Positions 22,086-30,321 of a stretch of DNA of 49,122 nucleotides are shown piece by piece (the first letter of the stretch is position 1; each line of letters starts with the position of its first letter). Where the stretch lies: contig DAWU01000030.1 of the NCBI GenBank assembly GCA_002506105.1, forward strand, positions 1-49,122, read 5' to 3'. The notes under the pieces were generated by a model. It did no database searches. It saw only the letters and a list, made by a program, of their open reading frames with translations, and was not told the origin of the DNA. The translations under genes and the position numbers were made by a program. The stretch comes from Methanolinea sp. UBA275. GTDB lineage: Archaea; Halobacteriota; Methanomicrobia; Methanomicrobiales; Methanospirillaceae.

Positions 22086-24491
22086 ATGACCGGATCGGAT
22101 GAAGATTTCAGGCAGAAATTGCGTGCAACATTCCGGGACGAGGCTGATGAGTACCTGGGGACAATCGTACAGGGACTCATCGATCTGGAAAAAGCCGGAC
22201 CGGGATCGGATCCTGTCATCCTCGAACAGGTGTACCGGAAGGTTCACAGCCTGAAGGGTGCAGCACGGGCAGTGAAACTCAAGGAGATTGGGATAATCTG
22301 CCAGAATCTTGAAAACGTCCTGTATTCAATGAAAATGGGCGCCTTCTCCCCGGGCGAGGAGGCGTTCGATACCTTCCACCAGGCCCTCAAAGCGATAAAA
22401 ACAATGATATCGGGGGATATTATCAGTGAAGAGCCAGGCTCCGAGTTCGATACGGTTATCCGGGATCTGGAGGTGATAACAAGTAACATCCGCAAGGAAC
22501 CCGGGTCTCCTGCCCGCGCTTCTTCCGAGGCACCACCAATTTCTCCACATGAATGGCGCCTGTATGACGGAAGAACGGCAAGAAGCCCGGAGCCCCTCTC
22601 CCACACAACCGGAACCTCACCATCTTCTGAGAATGTGACAGGTATTCCCGAAAATATACCGGCATCAATCAAGGATGGGATACCTGACGCCCCTTCTCTC
22701 TCACGTATCCCCACCGAAGGCACGGTGAGGATCGCTGCCAGCCGGCTCGACAGCCTCATTGCGGGCTCCGATGACCTCCTCACAACACGCCTTTTCATTA
22801 CTCACCGATCTGATGAACTCGAAGAATTGATGACCCGGTTTTCACTATGGCGTTGGAATAAGACGCTGGTATCTTCAGACCTGCACAGGATCCGAAAATT
22901 TTCACATGACAGGGCACACTCCGTCCTCCCGGCTGATCTTGTGCTTCCCCTTCAGAGCGTGATGGAGTCCATCCAGTACGACCATGACTTCATACGGGAA
23001 ATACAGCATGCACTCTCTGCACATATCCGTGCCATTGAACAGGACAGCGTGGCGCTTGAAGCGAGCACGTCCGGCATTTCAGAGCTCATCCATGACGCGG
23101 TCATGCTGCCCGTCTCTTCATTCCTGAAACCATTTTCCGGGTTTGTTCGTGAATACTCGAGGGAAATGGGAAAAAGAGTGGATCTTGTTATCGAGGGTGG
23201 CGAGATCGAGATAGACCGGCGCATTCTCAATGCACTGAAGGACCCCCTCCTTCATATTATCAACAACTGCATCGATCATGGGATCGAATATCCTGACATC
23301 AGGATTGTCAGGAAAAAACCGGTTCAGGGGACCATCCGGATACGAATCATCCCGCTGTCGGGGACAAAAGTCGGGATTGAAGTATCAGATGACGGGAACG
23401 GGATTAATTGCCAGTCGATCAGAGCAGCAGCGATCAGCGCGGGTATCATCACCAGGAATGAATCTGAAAAGTTGATCGATGAGGAAGTGATCTGGCTCAT
23501 CTTCCGTTCCGGGCTATCCGTGAAACCGTCTGTAACGGATATATCAGGCCGGGGGCTCGGGCTTGCTATTGTAGAGGAAACAATCACCCGCCTGGGCGGG
23601 AATGTATCGGTCTCTTCTGTTCCTGGCAGCGGAACCATCATAACCCTGTGGGTACCTATCCGCCTCGCTACCATGCGAGGGATTGTTGTCCAGTCAGGAA
23701 GCCAGATGTATGTCATTCCCATGAAGCAGGTCAGGCAGGTAATCCGGGTACGACCCGACACGATCAAGTCGGTGAATGATCGTGCGGTTATGACGGTTCA
23801 AAAAGAGACGATTGGTGTTATCCAGCTTGCCGATGCGCTGGGGATAGAGGGGAGACCGATCCACGTTGAAGGTACGGGCAATATCCCGGTTATCATCCTT
23901 GGCTATGCTGCCGGAAAGATTGCATGTGTGGTGGACCGCGTAATCCGGGAACAGGAGATTGTAATACGCTCACTTGGTCCCCAACTCCGAAGAGTGAAAA
24001 GGATCACCGGCGCCGTCATTCTTGGGGATGGTACTGTTGCACTTGTTGTCGATCCTATTGAATTGATCCAGGAGGCTTTGACCACCGAGAAGTACACCCC
24101 CGTTTCACCCGGGTCATCAAAACCCTACAGGGTTTTGGTTGTGGAGGACTCGGTAACCTCGCGGAGTCTCCTGCAGACAATTCTCGAAAAGGAAGGATGT
24201 GAAGTGCTCACAGCAGACGATGGGACAGACGCATTCTCTCTTTTAAAGGACAAAGACGTTGATCTCGTAGTTTCAGATGTAGACATGCCCCGGATGAACG
24301 GATTTACGCTCACAGAAAAGATCCGTGCCGACTCCCGTCTGGCCAGAGTACCAGTGGTCCTGGTTACTTCGCTTGATTCACCCGATGACGAGAAACATGG
24401 ATATGCCGTTGGTGCAGACGCGTACGTGATCAAGAGCAGTTTTGAAAAAAGAAATTTCATCAGCCTGATCCGGCGCTTCATCCCTGAATAG
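22086..24491 (+). CDS. cheA: Hybrid CheA histidine kinase with C-terminal receiver domain
   Basis: 801 residues. HPt domain with the phosphorylatable His54 in HSLKGAARAVKL; a linker of about 80 residues without a recognisable P2 (CheY/CheB-binding) domain; a dimerisation-like segment from about 215; HATPase with NNCIDHGIEYPD (N box), DDGNGIN (G1) and GRGLGLAIV (G2); a CheW-like domain (RGIVVQSGSQMYVIPMKQV); and a receiver domain from about 682 with Asp731 in VSDVDMPRMNGF and the conserved Lys783. This HPt-kinase-CheW-receiver layout is that of FrzE/WspE-like hybrids rather than flagellar or archaellar CheA. A phosphate sink or intramolecular output is likely (inference). No CheB, CheR or CheY gene adjoins it. 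Confidence 0.92.
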   Translation: MTGSDEDFRQKLRATFRDEADEYLGTIVQGLIDLEKAGPGSDPVILEQVYRKVHSLKGAARAVKLKEIGIICQNLENVLYSMKMGAFSPGEEAFDTFHQALKAIKTMISGDIISEEPGSEFDTVIRDLEVITSNIRKEPGSPARASSEAPPISPHEWRLYDGRTARSPEPLSHTTGTSPSSENVTGIPENIPASIKDGIPDAPSLSRIPTEGTVRIAASRLDSLIAGSDDLLTTRLFITHRSDELEELMTRFSLWRWNKTLVSSDLHRIRKFSHDRAHSVLPADLVLPLQSVMESIQYDHDFIREIQHALSAHIRAIEQDSVALEASTSGISELIHDAVMLPVSSFLKPFSGFVREYSREMGKRVDLVIEGGEIEIDRRILNALKDPLLHIINNCIDHGIEYPDIRIVRKKPVQGTIRIRIIPLSGTKVGIEVSDDGNGINCQSIRAAAISAGIITRNESEKLIDEEVIWLIFRSGLSVKPSVTDISGRGLGLAIVEETITRLGGNVSVSSVPGSGTIITLWVPIRLATMRGIVVQSGSQMYVIPMKQVRQVIRVRPDTIKSVNDRAVMTVQKETIGVIQLADALGIEGRPIHVEGTGNIPVIILGYAAGKIACVVDRVIREQEIVIRSLGPQLRRVKRITGAVILGDGTVALVVDPIELIQEALTTEKYTPVSPGSSKPYRVLVVEDSVTSRSLLQTILEKEGCEVLTADDGTDAFSLLKDKDVDLVVSDVDMPRMNGFTLTEKIRADSRLARVPVVLVTSLDSPDDEKHGYAVGADAYVIKSSFEKRNFISLIRRFIPE

Positions 24492-24570
24492 CACCCCATT
24501 CCAGCCCAAAGGCAGAATCGTAGATATGGTGAAGAGTGATGGATCAGATCACGTGATTTTTTTTGGAAAT

Positions 24571-24608
24571 GGAGAGGGGGTATTCTGGATATACCCTCCC
24601 CTTTTTTT
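24571..24608 (+). terminator. Terminator after the chemosensory operon
   Basis: GGAGAGGGGGTAT, a short loop and ATACCCTCCCC form a GC-rich hairpin directly followed by TTTTTTT (24602-24608). It lies 80 nt after the cheA stop. On the other strand the fdhB transcript ends in a separate T-rich tract (24648-24668). Confidence 0.65.
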
Positions 24609-24669
24609 AGTACATCCCGGGATTATGAAAACACGCGGTAAATCAACGTTAAAAAAAAGGAAAAAAAAG

Positions 24670-25917
24670 TTATTTGGCAGGATTGAACACGTTCTCGTAG
24701 ATCATGTCGCTTCCGGTTGCGGCAAGTCTTGCACGCTCTGCCTTCTCCTCAACGTATGCCAGGAGGGGGAGCTCCATGCTGACACCCGGGACATGGCCGA
24801 ACATCTTCTCCAGTTCAACCTGCTGAGAGTGCATGAAAAGTGCATTTGGTATCTCTGCGGGACAGAGTTCCTCGCACTGGCCGCAGTTCACACACGAGTC
24901 TGCAATGTGAGCAAACCGGATCAACTGGAACATGAAGCTCGGGGGGAGCTGTCCGGGTGTGACATAGGTCGGATTCTTGGTCGTGCAGTCAACGCAGTAA
25001 CAGATTGGGCAATTGTCAATGCATGAGTAACACTTGATACATCGTGAGGTCTCAGTCACGATCTTCTTCAGCCGGTCCCTGCCCTCTCCAAGCGACTCAA
25101 AGTCATGTGTGCGCCACTTGTCAGCGAGCTTGAACATCGCATTCTCGACCTTCCCGCGGATCTCAATACCCTTGGGATTTGCTGCCTCTGTTGCAAGGAT
25201 GCCATTTTTGACTGCACCATTGATGAGGTTTGCCCCCTTCTCGGAACAGACCTCGACAAAGGTTGCTTTTCCGGCCTTGTCGCCGATAACCCCCCAGTTT
25301 CCGCAGGCAAGGTCTGCCTGGCGGGGGATTTTCATCTTACAGCGGCGGCAGTTGCTGCGCCTGCCATATCCCTGCTCCTCAAGCTCGTCGACGGAGATCC
25401 CCTTGTGACCGCCCTCGTATTCTATGATGAACTGGCCCTTGTCGATCTCTTCCTTGTGGACCGTATCGGGATCGACCCCGAACTTATCCGCAATCATCCT
25501 CCGGGCAAGGACAGGGCTGACCGATCCCCCGCAGTTGACTCCGATCATGATGACGTTGTCAAGGTTGATCTGCTGTCGCTTGGCCAGTTCGTACATGGCC
25601 ATCATGTCACAGCCCTTGACCGTGACACCGAGTTTCATGTTCTCCGCGCCGTCAAGGAATTTCTTGATGAGTTTTGGCAGCAGGAGGGTTCCGCAATGGA
25701 GTGAGCCGGCAGTCTTTGCAAGATCCTTGGGATCCGTGATCAGGACCGGCTGGGCATCGTATATGTCAGTCCCCTTGGTGATGGCAAGGACTGCGTCGAC
25801 CATCTTGGATTCGAGCGCGTATTTCCAGAGTGCGGTCACTGCACCGCCGAGTTCTGCCTTCTTCTTGATCTCTTCGTCGCTGGTCCACGCGTAGAGCATA
25901 TCGCCTTTCTTTGCCAT
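24670..25917 (-). CDS. fdhB: F420-reducing formate dehydrogenase, beta subunit
   Basis: 415 residues, an FrhB/FdhB-family flavoprotein that passes electrons from the FdhA Fe-S chain to coenzyme F420. FrhB-N and FrhB-C domains show GGAVTALWKYALES, GSLHCGTLLLPKLIKKFL, GVTVKGCDMMAMYELAKR, MIGVNCGG and CRRCKMKIPRQADLACGNWG. The C-terminus carries two ferredoxin-type clusters, CIKCYSCIDNCPICYCVDC and CVNCGQCEELCPAEIP. The ATG at 25917 is 2 nt after the fdhA stop, with AAGGAGG inside the end of fdhA. It provides reduced F420 or feeds the heterodisulfide reductase complex in methanogenesis from formate (pathway knowledge). Confidence 0.95.
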   Translation of the reverse strand: MAKKGDMLYAWTSDEEIKKKAELGGAVTALWKYALESKMVDAVLAITKGTDIYDAQPVLITDPKDLAKTAGSLHCGTLLLPKLIKKFLDGAENMKLGVTVKGCDMMAMYELAKRQQINLDNVIMIGVNCGGSVSPVLARRMIADKFGVDPDTVHKEEIDKGQFIIEYEGGHKGISVDELEEQGYGRRSNCRRCKMKIPRQADLACGNWGVIGDKAGKATFVEVCSEKGANLINGAVKNGILATEAANPKGIEIRGKVENAMFKLADKWRTHDFESLGEGRDRLKKIVTETSRCIKCYSCIDNCPICYCVDCTTKNPTYVTPGQLPPSFMFQLIRFAHIADSCVNCGQCEELCPAEIPNALFMHSQQVELEKMFGHVPGVSMELPLLAYVEEKAERARLAATGSDMIYENVFNPAK

Positions 25918-25919
25918 GT

Positions 25920-27980
25920 TCAGGCCTCCTTGATCTTCTCGAGTTTACAGGCACAGGCCTTGAATTCGGGGATCTTCGCGGTCGGGTCCAGTGCATTGTT
26001 CGTGAGGATGTTTGCTGCACATTCCACGAAGTGGAACGGGATAAAGACGACGCCTTTCTTGATGGTTTCGATCACACGGGCACCAATAGTGATCTCTCCT
26101 CTGCGGGTGATCGCTTTTATCATCTCCTTATCCTTGATATTCAGCGCCTTTGCGTCCTCGGGATTGATCTCGACCCATCCCGTGGGCTCCTCACGTTCGA
26201 GATCAACAGAACGCCGGGTCATGGTACCGGTGTGCCAGTGCCAGATACAGCGGCCGGTGGTCAGGATGAGCGGATACTCGGCGTCCGGAACTTCTGCCGG
26301 GGGTTTCCATTCGATCGGCGTGAAGATACCAAGTCCGTCCGGGTGGGTGAACTTTTCCTTGTGCAGGATCGGGGTTCCGGGGTGCTCCTTTGTCGGGCAT
26401 GGCCAGTGGAGTGCCTCTGGCTTGCCAAGCCTTGTATAATCCATGCCTGCATAGGAGGGGGTGACTTTTGAAACTTCCGTGAAGATCTCTTCTGCGCTCT
26501 TGTACGGGAACTGTTTCTCGTATCCCATGTACTTGGCGAGCTCACAGAAGATCTGCCAGTCAGCCTTTGCCTCGCCTGGCGGGTCCTGGGCTTTCCTCCA
26601 CATCTGGACGCGGCGTTCGGTCGAGGTCTGGGTGCCGTCCTTTTCGGCGAAACAGGCAGCCGGCAGCACCACATTGGCAAGCTGGGCGGTCTCGGTCAGG
26701 AAGATATCCTGGACGACCATGAATTCGACGTTTCGCAGCCCTTTCTCGACGTGGTGAAGGTCCGGGTCGGAGAGCATCGGGTTCTCACCCATGATGTAGA
26801 CGCACTTGACCTTGCCGGGCTCATCTGCGAGGGTGTTGATCAGCGTGGTCACGGTCAGGCCTACCTTTCCCTCGGCAATGTCGCAGCCCCATGCATCTTC
26901 CATCTTCTTCTTCATCTCCGGGACGAGGACAGACTGGTACCCGGAGTACACGTTTGCAAGCGCTCCCATGTCGCAGGCGCCCTGCACGTTATTCTGGCCA
27001 CGCAGTGCACAGATACCGGTTCCGGGTCTCCCGAGGTTGCCGGTCATCATCTGGATGTTTGCGGTTGACTTGACGTTGTCGACACCGGTGGTGTGCTGGG
27101 TGATACCCATCGAGTAAAGGATTGCAGATTTGCCTGATGTACCGAACCATTCCGCTGCAGTGATGATGTCTTTTGCAGGGACCCCGGTGATCTTCGAGAC
27201 GTTCTCAGGGGTGTAGGTATCCTTCATGACGACTTCTTTGACCTTCTCGAAGTCCTTGGTCCGGTTCTTGATGAATTCCTTGTTCTCCCAGCCATTCTTG
27301 AGAATCAGCTGCATCATGCAGTTGAAGAGTGCCACATCGGTACCCGAATAGAACTGCAGGTGCAGGTGTGCAATCTTCCCCGTCGGAGTGAGCCGGGGAT
27401 CGGCATAGATGATCTTTGCACCGTTTGCCTTCGCCTGCATGATACGGCGCCCGATCAGGGGGTGCTGCTCGAACGTGTTGGTACCGATGACAAGGAGGCA
27501 CTTTGATTCGGCAATGTCCGCAATTGACTGTGTCATTGCACCGGACCCGAATGCCCCTGCGAGCCCGACGACCGTCGATGCATGGCAGAGCCTTGCGCAG
27601 TGATCAATGTTGGGCGTCTTCATGACTGCACGTGCGAACTTCTGCATCAGGTAGTTCTCCTCGTTGGAGACCCTGGCAGACGCAAGGCACGCACTCTGTT
27701 CGCCCTGGTACTTTTTGAAATTCTCGGCAATCAGCGTGTAGGCCTCATCCCAGCTGGCTTCCTCGAATTTGCCATTTTTCTTGATCAGTGGTTTCGTCAG
27801 CCGGTCGGGGCTGTTGATGAACTCCCAGGCATAGATTCCCTTGGGGCAGAGCTTGCCTTCGTTCACAGGATTGCGCTGCCAGGGCTTGACGCCGACAACC
27901 TTCTTGTCTCTTACAACAAGGTTGAAGCCGCACCCGGTTCCGCAATATGGACACGTAGTTGGTACGTACTTAAATTCCAT
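25920..27980 (-). CDS. fdhA: Formate dehydrogenase, alpha (catalytic, molybdopterin) subunit
   Basis: 686 residues from ATG 27980. It has the N-terminal 4Fe-4S site CPYCGTGC ... CPKG (Cys10, 13, 17 and about 44), the active-site segment DHCARLCHASTVVGLAGAFG, and molybdopterin-binding blocks (LLVIGTNTFEQHPLIGRRI, MTGNLGRPGTGICALRGQNNVQGACDMG). The C-terminal molydopterin-binding domain has LILTTGRCIWHWHTGTMTRRS. The residue that is selenocysteine in some formate dehydrogenases is Cys here (RLCH), so no SECIS element is needed. It oxidises formate to CO2 in the cytoplasm and transfers electrons to FdhB. A GTG two codons upstream (27986) is possible, but GGTG spacing and family length favour the ATG. 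Confidence 0.95.
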   Translation of the reverse strand: MEFKYVPTTCPYCGTGCGFNLVVRDKKVVGVKPWQRNPVNEGKLCPKGIYAWEFINSPDRLTKPLIKKNGKFEEASWDEAYTLIAENFKKYQGEQSACLASARVSNEENYLMQKFARAVMKTPNIDHCARLCHASTVVGLAGAFGSGAMTQSIADIAESKCLLVIGTNTFEQHPLIGRRIMQAKANGAKIIYADPRLTPTGKIAHLHLQFYSGTDVALFNCMMQLILKNGWENKEFIKNRTKDFEKVKEVVMKDTYTPENVSKITGVPAKDIITAAEWFGTSGKSAILYSMGITQHTTGVDNVKSTANIQMMTGNLGRPGTGICALRGQNNVQGACDMGALANVYSGYQSVLVPEMKKKMEDAWGCDIAEGKVGLTVTTLINTLADEPGKVKCVYIMGENPMLSDPDLHHVEKGLRNVEFMVVQDIFLTETAQLANVVLPAACFAEKDGTQTSTERRVQMWRKAQDPPGEAKADWQIFCELAKYMGYEKQFPYKSAEEIFTEVSKVTPSYAGMDYTRLGKPEALHWPCPTKEHPGTPILHKEKFTHPDGLGIFTPIEWKPPAEVPDAEYPLILTTGRCIWHWHTGTMTRRSVDLEREEPTGWVEINPEDAKALNIKDKEMIKAITRRGEITIGARVIETIKKGVVFIPFHFVECAANILTNNALDPTAKIPEFKACACKLEKIKEA

Positions 27981-28014
27981 GGTCACACCTTGGATACTTG
28001 AGGGTCAGTGTATC

Positions 28015-28024
28015 CTTATTTAAG
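28015..28024 (-). promoter_or_regulatory. TATA box of fdhAB
   Basis: The palindromic CTTAAATAAG on the minus strand is 35-44 nt before ATG 27980, giving a leader of roughly 10-15 nt containing AAGGTGTG. Confidence 0.5.
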
Positions 28025-28176
28025 CAAATCGCATGCGTTGAAAAAAATGATAAATAATAGTGGGTTCAAAAGAAATTCAGTTCAGTGTACGATAACATGG
28101 ATCATTTAACAACACCAGGAAATCAATTGGACAGGGGTAATTTTACAATTCGAGGATTCTGGGGCGCGCATATACT

Positions 28177-28818
28177 ATGAAACAGCCCCGGGTACCCCCC
28201 ATGCTGGCAGATATTGTACAGACCGGCATTTCTGCGGTCGAAGGGATGACATTTTCCTCCCATACAACCTGTCCTGCATGCGGGGGGTCCCTTGCAGGGT
28301 ATGACACAAAAAAGAAACAATTTGTACACCTCATTTCCGGGAATGTGCAGCGAACCGTATTCGTCTCTGTCAAGCGGTTCTATTGCACGAAATGCCATAC
28401 AATCTGTTACGCGGACAACCCGTTCTATCCCGATACACGTATTGGTTCTGTCGTCATTGATCTCTGCATTGCCTTATCGATGACGATGCCCGCGAACCGG
28501 GTCGCATCACACCTTGCAGCAATGGGAATATTCGTGAACAGGATGAGCTGCCGCCTTTACATCCGGAATAGCAGCAGCAATTTTGTACGGAACAATGCCC
28601 GCTACATAGAAGCAAACGACATTTTTGGTATCCATCTGCCCCATTCTATCCTCTCTCTCTCGGTTCTCGCGCTCAATCTGTCCGAGGGGAAGCACATCCG
28701 GGAAGAAGATGTGCTTGCGGCGTGTGGTTTTCCCTCCGGCCAGCGGACCGACATGAAACATGTGATATCGCCGGAACCATGGAAAATACCCCTCACCCGG
28801 AATTCAGATGAAGGATAA
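28177..28818 (+). CDS. Zinc-ribbon plus helical-domain protein, possibly transposase-derived
   Basis: 213 residues. A zinc ribbon is formed by CPACGG (Cys32, Cys35) and CTKCHTIC (Cys70, Cys73, Cys77). It is followed by RIGSVVIDLCIALSMTMPANRVASHLAAMGIFVNRMSCRLYIRN, which looks like a helix-turn-helix region, and a C-terminal helical part. There is no DDE or other catalytic triad. The layout resembles the N-terminal DNA-binding part of archaeal transposases or an orphan regulator; I do not recognise a defined family. A relic of a similar protein follows (28886-29030), which supports a mobile or multicopy origin. ATG 28201 is an alternative start. Confidence 0.6.
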   Translation: MKQPRVPPMLADIVQTGISAVEGMTFSSHTTCPACGGSLAGYDTKKKQFVHLISGNVQRTVFVSVKRFYCTKCHTICYADNPFYPDTRIGSVVIDLCIALSMTMPANRVASHLAAMGIFVNRMSCRLYIRNSSSNFVRNNARYIEANDIFGIHLPHSILSLSVLALNLSEGKHIREEDVLAACGFPSGQRTDMKHVISPEPWKIPLTRNSDEG

Positions 28819-28885
28819 ATGAGCACAATTTCTGCCCGAAGCACAGCTGCTTTGTTCCTGAAAAGGATTCTTCTCTCCCAGTTGA

Positions 28886-29030
28886 GGGAATAGATCCCCT
28901 GTCGTGGATCACTGCATCACCCTCTCGAAGAAAATGCAAGCCTCACGTGTTGTGAATGTGTGGGAAGATCCATCGATTGTCGTGGACGATGAGACCGCGA
29001 AGAATTATGCACATCGGGAATTAGGGGGGA
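28886..29030 (+). pseudogene. Relic of a paralogue of the zinc-ribbon/HTH protein
   Basis: Directly after a stop codon the frame reads NRSPVVDHCITLSKKMQASRVVNVWEDPSIVVDDETAKNY, written here as two parts: NRSPVVDHCITLSKKMQ and ASRVVNVWEDPSIVVDD. It parallels TRIGSVVIDLCIALSMTMPANRVASHLAAMGI of the gene at 28177 (shared V-x-D-x-CI-x-LS-x2-M-x-A-x-RV). Nothing corresponding to the zinc ribbon is present upstream. Confidence 0.45.
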
Positions 29031-29080
29031 CATTCCTGTCACACTGTTTTTTGGATTCGATCTTCCACCCGGTTGGTGAT

Positions 29081-29178
29081 GACCCAGTCGCTCAAAGGGA
29101 TGCAAGGCCCTGAAGAGTGACCCAGTCGCTCAAGGGGATGCAAGGCCCTGAAGAGTGACCCAGTCCCTCAAGGGGACG
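29081..29178. repeat. 38-bp tandem repeat, about 2.6 copies
   Basis: Units start at 29081, 29119 and 29157 (GACCCAGTCGCTCAA...). Units 1 and 2 differ by a single base; the third is partial and diverges after about 20 nt. There are no unique spacers, so it is not a CRISPR. The third unit overlaps the stop codon of the minus-strand membrane protein gene (29168-29170). Confidence 0.85.
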
Positions 29179-29392
29179 CGGGGATTGTGAGGGCGGTCCC
29201 GTCATAGGGACAGTATGAAACGCGTGGATCATCAGTCCGGAATCCGCACAGAGGGCAGGTCTTCTCTTCTCGTCTCCCGCGGAGGAGGGGGATGAGCGGG
29301 ATGAAGAGGAAGAGGAAGAAGAACGGGAGGCCGGCAAGGAACAGGGCTGCGCTCACAAGTATTGATCCGGCAAGCAGGAGTGTGGTGATCAC
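29168..29392 (-). CDS. Small membrane protein with C-terminal zinc ribbon
   Basis: 74 residues. Two closely spaced hydrophobic segments (LLLAGSILVSAALFLAG and FFFLFLFIPLIPLL) form a membrane hairpin, followed by RGRREEK and a zinc-ribbon-like CPLCGFRTDDPRVSYCPYDG (C-x2-C-x10-C). Family unknown. Its GTG start overlaps the mfnF stop as GTGA (29389-29392), so it is translated from the methanofuran-gene mRNA. A role as membrane anchor or adaptor for that pathway is only an inference from position. Confidence 0.75.
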   Translation of the reverse strand: MITTLLLAGSILVSAALFLAGLPFFFLFLFIPLIPLLRGRREEKTCPLCGFRTDDPRVSYCPYDGTALTIPASP

Positions 29393-30321
29393 CCAGGGTT
29401 TCGTTTCAGCACCTCTCTTACGGCAAAGGCGGGGAGGGCATCGGTGATGGGACCGAGATCGGCGGAAAGATCCCTCGCCCCAAGGGCAGACGCAAGAAGT
29501 CCTGCGCCTACCCCTGCCGTGAGTACGAATCCTGACCCAGACGCCTGTTTTGCACGGGATACCGCGTTTCCAATCATCGAGCGCTGCATATCCCAGAATG
29601 TACCTGCGACCTGCATTGCTCCATCCTCGCCGATCTCATCAAGGTCTGCGCAGACGACCCGGGCGAGTCTCCGGAGGCATGATTCCCGGTCCTTTCCTTT
29701 TCCATCCGGGGTATCACAGGTATAGCCGGCTGATCCAATGTGCCCCAGCACGAGATGGGCATCCGCACTGGCCGAAAAATATTCCGCACTCACCGGTGTA
29801 GGGATATCATCGATGACCACGCTCCGTATGACTGCAGGGATTGTTGTCCGGAGGAGCCCGGTGTAGAGGAGATACCCCTTCTGAAGCCGTGTGAGATCGG
29901 TCAGGCCATGGTGGGAAGCCGGATTGGTCAGGGGAATGATGTCCGTGGTAGTACTTCCCATGTCCACCAGCAGGCCCGTCGGGTAAAGGGAGTGAAGGTA
30001 TGTGGCAGATGCAAGCCAGTTGGCTGCCGCGAGCGCTGGCACGGGGGAGTCATGGAACTCCCCGTCTGTTCCATAAAAGAGGGCACCTGGGAAGATCTCC
30101 TGGACCGTCTCCACGATCCAGCGGATCCCCTCCATCTTGGTAAGAAAACAGTCCGCGAGTTCGCCGCTCATGACAACTGCCACGTCTTCCTCTTCAGCGC
30201 AGTCGTATCGTGAGAGGATCTCCCCGAGCGGCGCCTCCCGCCAGAGCGGGCAGTAGATGGTATCAGCACGGCCACCTGATACCACTTTCACATTGGCTCC
30301 GCCGACATCGATACCAATCAA
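29389..30321 (-). CDS. mfnF: Methanofuran biosynthesis protein MfnF (hydantoinase/oxoprolinase-like)
   Basis: 310 residues beginning MIGIDVGGANVKVVSGG, the ASKHA-type phosphate-binding loop, with VVMSGELADCF, LVDMGSTTTDIIPL (second phosphate loop) and FVLTAGVGAGLLASALG. This matches the archaeal family of H4MPT-linked/hydantoinase-like proteins containing MfnF. MfnF couples the furan diphosphate with gamma-glutamyltyramine in methanofuran synthesis (pathway knowledge). The start is TTG, overlapping the mfnD stop as TTGA (30318-30321). The adjacent mfnD makes one of its substrates, which supports the call. Confidence 0.87.
   Translation of the reverse strand: MIGIDVGGANVKVVSGGRADTIYCPLWREAPLGEILSRYDCAEEEDVAVVMSGELADCFLTKMEGIRWIVETVQEIFPGALFYGTDGEFHDSPVPALAAANWLASATYLHSLYPTGLLVDMGSTTTDIIPLTNPASHHGLTDLTRLQKGYLLYTGLLRTTIPAVIRSVVIDDIPTPVSAEYFSASADAHLVLGHIGSAGYTCDTPDGKGKDRESCLRRLARVVCADLDEIGEDGAMQVAGTFWDMQRSMIGNAVSRAKQASGSGFVLTAGVGAGLLASALGARDLSADLGPITDALPAFAVREVLKRNPG

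Noticed and set aside
24526..25026. 166-codon plus-strand frame overlapping the end of fdhB
   Set aside because: It runs through a terminator and antisense to the well-defined 4Fe-4S region of FdhB.
27540..27620. Selenocysteine in formate dehydrogenase
   Set aside because: The active-site codon in RLCH is a cysteine codon and no in-frame TGA interrupts fdhA.
29081..29178. Possible CRISPR array
   Set aside because: Repeat units are directly contiguous with no unique spacers, fewer than three full copies, and no cas genes are present.
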